NCBI GenBank assembly: GCA_046330415.1
Contig: JAXLSW010000013.1
Coordinates: forward strand, 1-64,000
Reading direction: 5' to 3'
Source of the DNA: RHKX01 sp046330415
GTDB taxonomy: Bacteria > Actinomycetota > Thermoleophilia > Solirubrobacterales > 70-9
DNA length: 64,000 bases
In this document: piece by piece, positions 8,455 through 16,193 of the stretch
How the letters are laid out: each line of letters opens with the position of its first letter
Position numbering within the stretch: position 1 is the first letter of the stretch
The notes under the pieces: model-generated
What the model was told of the DNA's origin: nothing
Databases searched by the model: none
What the model saw: only the letters and a program-made list of their open reading frames with translations
Position numbers and translations under genes: made by a program

Positions 8455-8580
8455 GGCCTACGGGGTTAGCTGACGGGCTGGCGCTAAAGGAGTCGCGCCT
8501 CCTCACTGGAGGATTCGCCCCAACTCTCGGTTCCCCCGTTCTCGCCTTCTTGGCGAGACTCGGCTTTACCAGTTGCAGGG
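8455..8580 (-). promoter_or_regulatory. ydaO/yuaA-type c-di-AMP riboswitch
   Basis: The minus-strand leader contains the conserved blocks of the ydaO motif in order: GGTAAAGCCGAGTC, then CGGGGGAACCGAG, GGGGCGAATCC, and the closing block CAGCTAACCCCGTAGGC just before the ribosome-binding site of the NlpC/P60 gene. In this class c-di-AMP binding usually turns expression off. Exact ends are approximate. The genetic context (wall hydrolase) agrees with the known regulon. Confidence 0.9.
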
Positions 8581-8653
8581 TTCGCGCAGCCTACACGAAC
8601 TCCTACCCGGATGAGTTGTTGCTAACAGATCGTCAAGAAACGCCGCAAATCGC

Positions 8654-9304
8654 TCACAACGAGCTGACCGCACGCTCGATCGGGGTCTCGCCGGAGACGA
8701 CGTCGAAGGTCTTGCCCACGGTCGAGCGCTCGTCCAGAACCGCCGCGATCACCGCCGCGACGTCGGCGCGGGGGATCTCCCCGTACTCGCCCTGGCCCGG
8801 CGGCGTGGCGCTCACCAGGCCCGTCGCGGGCTGATCGCTGAGGCGGCCGGGGCGCACGATCGTGTGGTCGAGCCCGCTCGCGGCCAGCCGGTCGTCGGCC
8901 CGGCCCTTGGCCCGCACGTAGACGTCCCAGACCTCCTCGCCCTCGTGAGCGGCGTCAGCGCTGATCGCGCTCACCATCACGTAGCGGTCGATCCCGTCCT
9001 CGGCGGCGGCGTCCATCAGCTTCGCCGCGCCCTCGTAGTCCATCGAGTCCTTGCGTCCGGCGCCGCTGCCCGGGCAGGCCCCGGCCGCGAAGACAACCGC
9101 GTCGGCCCCGCCGATCGCCTCGGCGATCCTGTCGACCCCCTCGTTCTCGAGATCGCACAGCACCGGCTCCGCTCCCGCTTCGGTCACGTCGTCGCGGTGG
9201 TCGGGGTTGCGGATCAGGGATCGCACGCGGTCTCCGCGCTCGTCGAGCAGCTCCGTCAGGAGCAGTGCGATCTTCCCGTGGCCTCCGGCGATCACGACCA
9301 GCAT
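8654..9304 (-). CDS. NAD(P)H-binding SDR-like protein
   Basis: The 216-aa protein starts MLVVIAGGHGKIALLLTELL, a G-x-x-G-x-x-A-type Rossmann loop, and continues with VRSLIRNPDH, ADAVVFAAGACPGSG, RYVMVSAISAD and HTIVRPGRLSD. This matches small atypical SDRs of the YwnB/YhfK group, whose members bind NAD(P) and are often of unknown activity. A TAGAAC box lies 6 nt before the ATG, suggesting a leaderless transcript. It is a single-gene unit between the riboswitch leader and the lipoprotein gene. Confidence 0.82.
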   Translation of the reverse strand: MLVVIAGGHGKIALLLTELLDERGDRVRSLIRNPDHRDDVTEAGAEPVLCDLENEGVDRIAEAIGGADAVVFAAGACPGSGAGRKDSMDYEGAAKLMDAAAEDGIDRYVMVSAISADAAHEGEEVWDVYVRAKGRADDRLAASGLDHTIVRPGRLSDQPATGLVSATPPGQGEYGEIPRADVAAVIAAVLDERSTVGKTFDVVSGETPIERAVSSL

Positions 9305-9416
9305 GTGGAAGTTCTACCCGGCTTGCGGGGGCCCACGCGGGAACCCGGGTCGGGAGCGGGGCGGGTAGGTTGACTGCGCCCGGGGTTCGGGGCTTGTGGG
9401 TTACGAAGGAGGAACG

Positions 9417-9842
9417 ATGGTGAGGAAGGTTCTTGCGCTGGGGGCGGCCGCCGCGATCGCGGCCGGGCTCGCGGCGTGCGGGGGCGACGACGGCGATGAC
9501 ACGTCCGCCACCGATACGACGGCGATCAGCCAGGAGGACTGGGTCGCGCAGGCGAACCAGATCTGCGCTGACGGCAACAAGGAGCTCCAGCAGGGGCCGA
9601 CCGACGGGGATATCGAGGGGTTCGTGACGGACACGTTCATCCCGAACATCCAGAGCCAGATCGACGCGATCCGCGCGCTCGGGGCTCCGGAGGGGATGGA
9701 GGACCAGATCACCGACTTCCTCGACGGCGCCGAGGATGACCTCGACGGCCTCGAGCAGGATCCCAGCTCGCTGAGCAACAGCTCCTTCAAGGAGACCAAC
9801 CAGGAGGCGGCTGAGCTCGGGCTCGACGAGTGCGCGGGCTGA
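9417..9842 (+). CDS. Small lipoprotein of unknown function
   Basis: The 141-aa protein has a lipoprotein signal (LALGAAAAIAAGLAACGG, lipobox LAAC) and a short acidic mature part with one further cysteine pair (ICADG and DECAG). The ATG follows an AAGGAGG site. It is a paralog of the gene at 14774: both share the lipobox followed by GGDD, the segment (E/K)EDW/EEW..QA(N/D)..IC, and a C-terminal EAAELGLDECAG-like end. Probably a membrane-anchored extracellular protein; no function can be assigned. Terminated by the hairpin at 9862-9892. Confidence 0.75.
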   Translation: MVRKVLALGAAAAIAAGLAACGGDDGDDTSATDTTAISQEDWVAQANQICADGNKELQQGPTDGDIEGFVTDTFIPNIQSQIDAIRALGAPEGMEDQITDFLDGAEDDLDGLEQDPSSLSNSSFKETNQEAAELGLDECAG

Positions 9843-9861
9843 GCGGCTGATCCGTGAGCAG

Positions 9862-9892
9862 CCGGTGCCGCGGGACTGAGCCGCGGCACCGG
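9862..9892 (+). terminator. Terminator hairpin after the lipoprotein gene
   Basis: Perfect 12-bp inverted repeat (CCGGTGCCGCGG / CCGCGGCACCGG) with a 7-nt loop, 19 nt after the stop. It also argues against the GTG at 9892 being the start of ctaA. Confidence 0.75.
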
Positions 9893-9963
9893 TGCTTCGC
9901 GGGAAGAATCCGCGCTCACCACGCATCCAGCCACCCCCGGGGCCCCGCTACCGTTCGGTCGCC

Positions 9964-10947
9964 TTGTCACTCGCTGAACGGATCCGCAACGGGCGCGGTC
10001 TGACGCTCTCGCGCCAGACCTACTTCCTCATAGCCGCCGTCGCCCTCGGCTCCCTGGTGACGATCGTCCTCACCGGAGCCGCGGTGAGGCTCACCGCCTC
10101 CGGGCTCGGCTGCCCGGCCTGGCCCAAGTGCTACGACGGCCAGGTCTACGCGGCCGCTGACTTCAATGCCGTCATCGAGTTCGGCAACCGCATGTTCACG
10201 GGGTTCGTCGGCATCGTCGTGATCGCCGCGAGCCTCCTGGCCTTCCTCCGGCGGCCGTTCCGCTGGCATCTCGCGGTGTTCGCCGCGCTGCTCCCGATCG
10301 GCGTCATCTGCCAGGCCGTGCTCGGCGCCCTCGTCGTCGAGTACGACCTCAAGCCGGGGCTGGTGATGATGCACTTCATCCTCTCGATGATCCTGCTCGA
10401 CGCCGCCTTCGCGCTCGCGTGGTGCTCGCGCTTCGAGCCGGGGGAGCGGCGCTTCTCCGATGACCGCCTGGGCGTCTGGGCGGTGCGCTGCCTGATCCCG
10501 ATCGGTCAGCTGACGATCCTCGCCGGCACGATCAGCACGGCCTCGGGGCCCCATCCAGGAGACCACGAGGGGGAGATCGTGCAGCGCTTCGACTTCAAGG
10601 GGGCTGACACCCTGCAGTGGGTGGTCGAGCGGCACGCTGCCATCGCCATCGTCTTCGGCCTCTCGGCGCTTGCGACCGTTCTCCTGCTCCGCCGCGACGG
10701 CGGCGACCGGCGCGCCGTCAAGCCGCTGCTCGTCGTCATCGGCCTGCTCGGGCTGCAGGGCGTGATCGGCGGCGTGCAGTGGGCGCTCGAGCTTCCCGCG
10801 GGCATCGTCTGGGCCCACATCGCGGTGGCGACGTTCACCTGGGTCGCGATGCTGTGGAGCGTTGCCGCCGCCGGCCAACTGCGCCCGCGGGAGCAGTCGG
10901 CCGGGGCGAGTTCGCCGGAGCGGGCGCTGGAGGGCGCCGGCGTCTAG
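9964..10947 (+). CDS. ctaA: Heme A synthase
   Basis: CtaA oxidises heme O to heme A for cytochrome oxidase. The 327-aa protein has eight hydrophobic segments in two similar halves, with the expected conserved histidines: EFGNRMFTG, MMHFILSMILL, ERHAAIAIVFG and WAHIAVATFTW. An extracellular cysteine pair (LGCPAWPKCYDG) lies after the first segment. The TTG at 9964 is proposed because a longer GTG start would lie in the upstream terminator; the first segment follows about 20 residues later. No other cytochrome-oxidase genes are in the window. Confidence 0.93.
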   Translation: MSLAERIRNGRGLTLSRQTYFLIAAVALGSLVTIVLTGAAVRLTASGLGCPAWPKCYDGQVYAAADFNAVIEFGNRMFTGFVGIVVIAASLLAFLRRPFRWHLAVFAALLPIGVICQAVLGALVVEYDLKPGLVMMHFILSMILLDAAFALAWCSRFEPGERRFSDDRLGVWAVRCLIPIGQLTILAGTISTASGPHPGDHEGEIVQRFDFKGADTLQWVVERHAAIAIVFGLSALATVLLLRRDGGDRRAVKPLLVVIGLLGLQGVIGGVQWALELPAGIVWAHIAVATFTWVAMLWSVAAAGQLRPREQSAGASSPERALEGAGV

Positions 10948-11049
10948 GTCGACGTCCATGCGCCCCGCGCTGGGGAGATGGGCAGCGAGGGGAGCATCGG
11001 AGATCTCGGTGGGGCCGGTCGCTGCGGGGAGCTCCCACGCCGCACCGAT

Positions 11050-11084
11050 TCGCAATCGCACGTCCGTGGGACCTGCGATTGCGA
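11050..11084. terminator. Hairpin between convergent ctaA and the ABC exporter
   Basis: Perfect 11-bp inverted repeat (TCGCAATCGCA / TGCGATTGCGA) with a 13-nt loop in the 189-nt space between two convergent transcription units. It could work in both directions. Confidence 0.55.
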
Positions 11085-11136
11085 GTTGGTCGCGGCCGCC
11101 GGGCCTGCTGACGTGCCGGGCCTTCGCCCGCTGCGC

Positions 11137-11973
11137 CTAGCCGGTGGTCCGGTGCCGGTAGGCCCGGATCGTCACCGGGATCACCACGGCGAGGAGCACC
11201 GCGCACCAGATCACCGAAGCGAGCACCGGGTGCTGCAGCGGCCAGGCCGCGTCGGCCGGGATCGCCGTCGGGTTTCCGAACAGCGTTCGGGTCGCGGCGG
11301 CCAGGGAGCTGATCGGGTTCCACTCGGCGAGCTGCCGCAGCCCGTCCGGGAGTCCGTCGATCGGGACGAAGGTGCTCGCGACGAACGTGAGCGGGAAGAC
11401 GACGATGAAGCCGACTCCCATCACCGCGTCGGGAGAGCGCACCATCACCCCGAGCAGGGTGCCGATCCAGATCATCGTGAAGGCGAACACGATCAGCAGC
11501 GCGTAGCCGGCGGCCGCTTCGCCGAAGGAGGAGCTGATCGTCCAGCCGACGGCGAAGCCGCTGAGGCTGAGGACCGTGATCGCCAGCAGCATCCCCGCGA
11601 GCTCGGCGAAGATGTGCCCGACCAGGAAGGCGGAGCGCGACATCGGTAGCGTCCGGAAGCGGTCGACGATGCCCTCGAGCATGTCGGTGGCCATCGACGA
11701 CGCCGGGCCCATCATCCCGAATGCGATCGTCTGAACCAGGATCCCGCCGATCAGATACTCGTGGTAGCTGCCTCCGGGCACCGCGATCACGCCGCCGAAG
11801 ACGAACGCGAAGAGCAGCACGAACATCAGCGGCTGGACCGTCACGTCGATCAGCTTCTCCGGCACCTGGCGGATGTGGGCGAGGCTGCGCCGGGCGATCA
11901 CGACGCTGTCTGCGATCAGCCAGCGAACCCGCCGGGCCGTGCCGGGGTCGAGGGTGAAGGGATCGGTGCTCAT
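11137..11973 (-). CDS. ABC-2 type exporter permease (DrrB-like)
   Basis: The 278-aa integral membrane protein has about six hydrophobic segments and the ABC-2 features seen in DrrB proteins: VTVQPLMFVLLFAFVFGG, YLIGGILVQTIAFG, VDRFRTLPMSRSAFLVGHI and NPISSLAAATRTLFGNP. It should form the channel of a lipid or drug exporter with the ATPase encoded just upstream. The two genes overlap by 4 nt (ATGA). A divergent TetR regulator probably controls both. Confidence 0.92.
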   Translation of the reverse strand: MSTDPFTLDPGTARRVRWLIADSVVIARRSLAHIRQVPEKLIDVTVQPLMFVLLFAFVFGGVIAVPGGSYHEYLIGGILVQTIAFGMMGPASSMATDMLEGIVDRFRTLPMSRSAFLVGHIFAELAGMLLAITVLSLSGFAVGWTISSSFGEAAAGYALLIVFAFTMIWIGTLLGVMVRSPDAVMGVGFIVVFPLTFVASTFVPIDGLPDGLRQLAEWNPISSLAAATRTLFGNPTAIPADAAWPLQHPVLASVIWCAVLLAVVIPVTIRAYRHRTTG

Positions 11974-12935
11974 GCGGCCGCCTCCGTGCGGGACTGCTCG
12001 GTCAGGGTCAGGAAGACGTCGTCGAGGGTCGCCTCGCGGCGGCTCAGGTCATGGGCGTCGACCCCGACGGCGTCGAGCGCGCGCATCACCTCCACCAGGG
12101 CGACACCCTCGACGAGGGGCATCGTCAGGTGCCCGGTAGCGGCCTCGACCTCGATCGGTCCTTCGGCAAAGCGCACGAGCGCCTCGCGGGCGCGGATCAA
12201 GTCGCCCCCGTCGGTGACGACGACGTCGAGGCGCTCGCCGCCGATCCGCCGCTTCAGCTCCTCCGGGGAACCTGCCGCGGCTACCTGGCCGTGGTCGAGG
12301 ACGATCACGTGGTCGGCGAGCGCGTCGGCCTCCTCGAGGTACTGGGTGGTGAGGACGAGGGTGGCGCCGTCGCCGACCAGCTCGCGCATCAGCTCCCAGA
12401 GATCGCGGCGTGCGGCGGGGTCCAGCCCGGTCGTGGGCTCGTCGAGGAACAGGACCGGTGGGGAGGCGACGATCGCGGCCGCGAGGTCGAGCCGCCGGCG
12501 CATGCCGCCCGAGTAGGTCTTGACGAGGTTGTCCGCTGCGTCGGCGAGGCCGAGCCGGACGAGCAGCTCGTCGGCGCGTTCGCGGGCCGCCTCGGCGGGC
12601 AGGTGGTAGAGGCGGCCGACCATCTCGAGGTTGGCGCGGCCGCTCATCAGCCCATCGACCGTGGCCGCCTGGCTGGCGACGCCGATCTGGGAGCGCACCC
12701 GTCCGGGCTTGGAGACGACGTCGTAACCGGCCACCTCCGCGGTGCCGGTGGTCGGGATGGCGAGCGTCGTGAGCAGGCGGATCGTCGTCGTCTTGCCCGC
12801 TCCGTTGTGGCCGAGAAGGCCGAGGACGCTGCCGGATTCAGCCTCGAGGTCGAGATCGCGAAGCGCCCAGAGGTCGCCGTAGCGCTTCCCGAGCCCCGAG
12901 GCCCTGACGTTGGTGGTCTTGCGAAGTTCGTACAT
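11970..12935 (-). CDS. ABC exporter ATPase (DrrA-like)
   Basis: The 321-aa cytoplasmic ATPase carries Walker A (GHNGAGKTTTIRLL), the Q-loop, the signature YSGGMRRRLDLA, Walker B (VLFLDEPTTGLDP) and the H-loop region (LVLTTQYLEEADALADHV). The C-terminal ~90 residues match the DrrA accessory domain (DAHDLSRREATLDDVFLTLT). It should power the adjacent permease. Its ATG overlaps the first copy of the putative TetR operator, and a TAAGGT box lies 9 nt before the ATG, suggesting a leaderless mRNA. Confidence 0.93.
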   Translation of the reverse strand: MYELRKTTNVRASGLGKRYGDLWALRDLDLEAESGSVLGLLGHNGAGKTTTIRLLTTLAIPTTGTAEVAGYDVVSKPGRVRSQIGVASQAATVDGLMSGRANLEMVGRLYHLPAEAARERADELLVRLGLADAADNLVKTYSGGMRRRLDLAAAIVASPPVLFLDEPTTGLDPAARRDLWELMRELVGDGATLVLTTQYLEEADALADHVIVLDHGQVAAAGSPEELKRRIGGERLDVVVTDGGDLIRAREALVRFAEGPIEVEAATGHLTMPLVEGVALVEVMRALDAVGVDAHDLSRREATLDDVFLTLTEQSRTEAAA

Positions 12936-12964
12936 CGTACGAGCACCTTAGCAGTACGCTGTAC
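12930..12964. promoter_or_regulatory. Paired TetR operator candidate, GTAC-N3-GTAC twice
   Basis: Two short inverted repeats, GTACATCGTAC (12930-12940) and GTACGCTGTAC (12954-12964), lie with centres 24 bp apart in the space between the ABC ATPase and TetR genes. Each is followed by GA or GAC. The first covers the ATPase start codon and the second covers the TACGCT -10 box of the TetR gene, so binding at both would shut off both directions. Confidence 0.6.
12955..12960 (+). promoter_or_regulatory. -10 box (TACGCT) of the TetR gene
   Basis: It lies 7 nt before the ATG at 12968, as expected when transcription begins at the start codon. Confidence 0.5.
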
Positions 12965-12967
12965 GAC

Positions 12968-13705
12968 ATGTCCAGCGACTCCTCGAGATCCATCTGGACG
13001 CGCCGCGAACCGGGATCGCGCGGCGCCGCCTACAGCCGCGAGAAGATCGCCCGGGCGGCGATCGCGATCGCCGATGCCGAGGGGTTCGAGGCTGTTTCCA
13101 TGCGCCGCGTCGCCGCCGAACTCGGGGCCGGCACGATGACCCTCTACCACTACGTCAAGAACAAGGACGAGCTGTTCGAGCTGGTCGGCGACGAGATCAT
13201 GGGAGAGGTCCTGATCCCCGACGGGGAGATGCCGGATCACTGGCGCGACGCGCTGGCGGAGATCGCCCGTCGCTCCCACGCGGTCTTCCTCAGGCATCCG
13301 TGGACGGTCGAGGTCCCACCGGGCGCCGCCGAGGGCCCGAACGGCATCAAGCACTTCGAGCAGTCGCTTGCGGCCTCAGCCGGGTTGGGGCTAGGCAAGG
13401 AGGCGAGGCTGGACGTCATCTTCATGGTCGACGACTTCGCGTTCGGCTCGATCCTGCGGATGAACCTGACCGGCGACTCGTTCGGCGAGGAGGATGCCCG
13501 CGACGAGTGGATCGCAGCTCGGCTCCTGCAGCTTCCTGACCTCGATCCCGCCGAGTACCCGCAGCTCACCGCCTTCTACGAGGGCGAGGACCCCGAGGAG
13601 CTGATGCGGCGGATGATGGATGCGGTGAACGACGACTCCCGCTTCGAGCGCGGTCTGCAGATCCTGCTCGATGGGATCGAGCAGCGGATTGAGGCGGGCT
13701 GGTAG
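12968..13705 (+). CDS. TetR-family repressor with a TetR_C-type ligand domain
   Basis: The 245-aa protein has an N-terminal helix-turn-helix (YSREKIARAAIAIADAEGFE, then MRRVAAELGAGTMTLYHYVK) and an all-helical C-terminal ligand domain of the TetR/ActR type (WRDALAEIARRSHAVFLRHP). It is divergent from the DrrAB-like exporter with only 32 nt between start codons, which hold two candidate operator copies. It most likely represses the exporter and itself until an exported drug or metabolite binds. Confidence 0.92.
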   Translation: MSSDSSRSIWTRREPGSRGAAYSREKIARAAIAIADAEGFEAVSMRRVAAELGAGTMTLYHYVKNKDELFELVGDEIMGEVLIPDGEMPDHWRDALAEIARRSHAVFLRHPWTVEVPPGAAEGPNGIKHFEQSLAASAGLGLGKEARLDVIFMVDDFAFGSILRMNLTGDSFGEEDARDEWIAARLLQLPDLDPAEYPQLTAFYEGEDPEELMRRMMDAVNDDSRFERGLQILLDGIEQRIEAGW

Positions 13706-13769
13706 CCGCGGCGCCCGAGGACGACGACGGCCGCCGCCGCGGCGGGTGACCCATCGCCCATCCGGCCGA

Positions 13770-13811
13770 ATCACCTCCAATCGTGGTCTCCATAGAGCAC
13801 CGATTGGTGAT
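13770..13811. terminator. Imperfect hairpin between convergent TetR and CsoR genes
   Basis: ATCACC..CAATCG pairs with CGATTG..GGTGAT around a central ATAGAG region, with small bulges. It lies midway between two convergent stops. A 14-nt part (AGAGCACCGATTGG) recurs on the minus strand near 23772-23785. Confidence 0.45.
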
Positions 13812-13823
13812 GGAAACGGCCGT

Positions 13824-14132
13824 TCAGCCGTGGCGCATCAGGCGCTTCACCGCGGCCATCAGCTCGGCGGTCCGCTCCTCGGCCTGGGCGGGATCGCCGC
13901 CGACGATGCAGTGGCCGGCGTGGTCCTCGAGCAGTCCGAGGGCGACCTTGTCCAGCGCCGCCTGGATCGCCGTGATCTGGGTGACGACGTCGATGCAGTA
14001 GCGGTCCTCCTCGACCATCCGCTCGATGCCACGGACCTGCCCCTCGAGACGCCGCAGCCGCTTCAGCAGGTCCTCCTTGGAAGCCGTGTAGCCGCGGTCG
14101 GCGGCTCCCGCCGTGGTCTCCTCAGTCGCCAT
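13824..14132 (-). CDS. csoR: CsoR-family copper-sensing repressor
   Basis: The 102-aa protein is an all-helical DUF156/CsoR repressor: LLKRLRRLEGQVRGIERMVE, then RYCIDVVTQITAIQAAL and LLEDHAGHCIV. The Cys, His and Cys ligands of Cu(I)-sensing CsoR (C-x..H-x3-C) are all present. In the apo form such proteins bind DNA as tetramers and release it with copper. The ATG at 14132 overlaps the 3' end of the upstream HXXEE gene by 11 nt. No copper ATPase or chaperone gene is nearby, so its targets are elsewhere or include the membrane protein. Confidence 0.9.
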   Translation of the reverse strand: MATEETTAGAADRGYTASKEDLLKRLRRLEGQVRGIERMVEEDRYCIDVVTQITAIQAALDKVALGLLEDHAGHCIVGGDPAQAEERTAELMAAVKRLMRHG

Positions 14133-14679
14133 CTTCGCTCTCCCGGTCGAGATCAGCGCCAATGCCACTGCTGGGGATCGGCGGCGGGCCGACCTCGCCC
14201 TCGGCGGCGTCGGCGTAGCCATAGTCGCGGCCGAGGATCAGCATGCCGACGGCGACCGCCATCACCGCCGCGCCGACGAGGGCGCTGAGGACGAAGGCGC
14301 CGAAGGAGAGGCGGTCGTCGGCAGCGGCCGCGAGGGAGGCCCAGATCCCGATCGGGACGTAGAGGGCGACCGCGGTGAAGAGCCCGGGGGTCGGAGCGCC
14401 CGCACGCAGGGACGGGAGGATGTGGAAGCCGATCGCGTTGATCAGCGCCAGCGCCGCCAGCCCGAGCGAGAAGCCCGCGGCCTTCCAGCCCACCATCGCG
14501 CAGGCGACCCCGAAGACGATCAGCGCCGCGTTGGTGATCCAGAAGTCGGTCCAGGTGGGGCGGATGCCGAGGCGCTCGCCGAAGAACTCGCTCGACCAGC
14601 CCTGCCAGCCGAGCGCGTGCTCCTCGACGACGTGCAGCGCGCTCGCCGCCACGAGGACCCAGAGAACCCATTGGTGCAT
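14122..14679 (-). CDS. HXXEE-domain membrane protein
   Basis: The 185-aa membrane protein has about five hydrophobic segments. The first ends with ALHVVEEHALGW, the H-x-x-E-E motif that names this family. Conserved polar residues inside membrane segments (TNAALIVFG, NAIGFHILPS) follow. Function unknown; a metal-binding role is only a guess suggested by the motif and by overlap with csoR. A TACGAT box lies 6 nt before the ATG. Confidence 0.78.
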   Translation of the reverse strand: MHQWVLWVLVAASALHVVEEHALGWQGWSSEFFGERLGIRPTWTDFWITNAALIVFGVACAMVGWKAAGFSLGLAALALINAIGFHILPSLRAGAPTPGLFTAVALYVPIGIWASLAAAADDRLSFGAFVLSALVGAAVMAVAVGMLILGRDYGYADAAEGEVGPPPIPSSGIGADLDRESEDGD

Positions 14680-14773
14680 CGGACAATCGTAGATAGCGAC
14701 GTCGCCGAGGGGTCATGGCCGCGGGATAGGCTGCCCGCGCGCTCAGTCCAGATCGATCGATGAGGAGCAGGAG

Positions 14774-15242
14774 ATGAAGTTCAAGCAGATGGCAGCACTC
14801 GCGGCCTGTGCGGCGATCGTCGCCGGCGCCGTGGGGTGCGGCGGTGACGACGACGGCGGTGACACCACCGCCACCGAGACGCTCACCAAGGAGGAGTGGA
14901 TCAAGCAGGCGGATGCGATCTGCAGCGCCGGCGACGGCGACGTCCAGCAGGCCGCGGAGGACGCCGGCCTCAGCAACAAGTCGACCCCGAGGAGCTCGAG
15001 GCCTTCTACACCGACTCGGTGATCCCGAGCATCGAAGACCAGCGTGACCAGATCGAGGCGCTTCCGGTGCCAGAGGGCGAGGAGGAGTCGATCAGCTCGA
15101 TCACCGATGCGCTCGACCAGGCCATCGATGACGCCAAGTCCGATCCACCGCGCTCGTCAACGGCGACGGCAGCGCATTCGACGACGTCAACCAGAAGGCG
15201 CAGGACTACGGCTTGACGTCCTGCGGCGACGGCGCCGGCTGA
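14774..15242 (+). pseudogene. Small lipoprotein, paralog of 9417-9842, with two frameshifts
   Basis: The reading frame starts with a lipoprotein signal (AACAAIVAGAVGCGGDDDGG; lipobox AVGC) and KEEWIKQADAICSAG, then shifts near 14980 to VDPEELEAFYTDSVIPSIED, and again near 15145 to VNGDGSAFDDVNQKAQDYGL and TSCGDGAG before a stop at 15240. Both breaks are cured by restoring one base in a short run (AAG-GTC; GAT-CCC), so a sequencing or assembly error is at least as likely as true decay. Alignment with the paralog spans the whole length. The ATG follows a good GGAGCAGGAG site. Confidence 0.75.
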
Positions 15243-15313
15243 TCTGCTCCGGCGGCCCGCGGCCGCGCCAGGCGTGGCGGCCTCGGCCACCCGGGCCTGG
15301 TTCAACTCACCTG

Positions 15314-15349
15314 AACGACGAAGGACGCCCGCGGGCGTCCTTCGTCGTT
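15314..15349. terminator. Bidirectional terminator
   Basis: Perfect palindrome with 17-bp arms (AACGACGAAGGACGCCC and its complement) between the convergent lipoprotein and peroxiredoxin genes. Confidence 0.85.
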
Positions 15350-15365
15350 GTGGTGTCGTTCCCCG

Positions 15366-16025
15366 CTACTGCGGCTGCTTGACGTAGCGGATGTAGGGGA
15401 CCGGGGACTCCCAGCCCTCCGGGAACTTCTCCCTCGCCTCGTCGTCGGAGACGGCCGGCGTGATGATCACGTCGTCGCCCTGCTGCCACTGGGCCGGCGT
15501 CGCGACCTTGTGGTTGGCCGTGAGCTGCAGCGAGTCGATGACGCGCAGCACCTCGTCGAAGTTGCGACCGGCGGTCATCGGGTAGACGAGGATCAGCTTG
15601 ATCTTCTTGTCCGGTCCGATCACGAACACGTTGCGGACCGTGGCGTTGTCGGCCGGGGTCCGCTCCGTCGCCTCGCCCTCGACGTCGGCGGGGAGCATGT
15701 CGTAGAGCTTCGCGACCTGGAAGTCGGCGTCGGCGATCAGCGGGTAGTTCGGCGCGGTCCCGCCGGCGGTCTCGATGTCCTTCGCCCACTTCTCATGGTT
15801 CTCGAGTGGGTCGACCGAGATCCCGAGGATCTTGACGCCGCGCTTGTCAAACTCCGGCTTGATCGAGGCCATGTAGCCGAGCTCGGTGGTGCAGACCGGG
15901 GTGAAGTTGCGCGGGTGCGAGAACAGGACGGCCCACGAGTCGCCGATCCAGTCGTGGAAGCTGATCGGACCTTCGGTGGTGACCGCTTCGAAGTCGGGAG
16001 CCGTTTCGTTGATCTTCAGGCTCAT
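15366..16025 (-). CDS. 1-Cys peroxiredoxin (Prx6 type)
   Basis: The 219-aa protein reduces peroxides. The peroxidatic cysteine is Cys45 in SHPRNFTPVCTTELG; no other cysteine is seen, so it is the 1-Cys type. The Prx6-specific C-terminal domain is present (VRNVFVIGPDKKIKLILVYP, MTAGRNFDEVLRVIDSLQLT, then VATPAQWQQGDDVIITP). The ATG has a strong AAGGAGATAT site, preceded by CCAAGTT repeated in tandem. It is a single-gene unit. Confidence 0.95.
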   Translation of the reverse strand: MSLKINETAPDFEAVTTEGPISFHDWIGDSWAVLFSHPRNFTPVCTTELGYMASIKPEFDKRGVKILGISVDPLENHEKWAKDIETAGGTAPNYPLIADADFQVAKLYDMLPADVEGEATERTPADNATVRNVFVIGPDKKIKLILVYPMTAGRNFDEVLRVIDSLQLTANHKVATPAQWQQGDDVIITPAVSDDEAREKFPEGWESPVPYIRYVKQPQ

Positions 16026-16193
16026 AGATATCTCCTTGGAACTTGGAACTTGGGTGCGGGTGAGCCCTCAGATTAGCCAAAGCACCAATTCCGGACCCGG
16101 TTTGGGTTGTTTAGGCGTTGACCGGTGTCTATCGGCTCGGCTGAGAAGCGTCGATCAGCCGCTTGGCGAATGAGCGTCGCGCTTCCGCGACCC

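Noticed and set aside
9892..9963. GTG at 9892 as the ctaA start
   Set aside because: It lies in the arm of a strong terminator hairpin and adds residues with no CtaA similarity.
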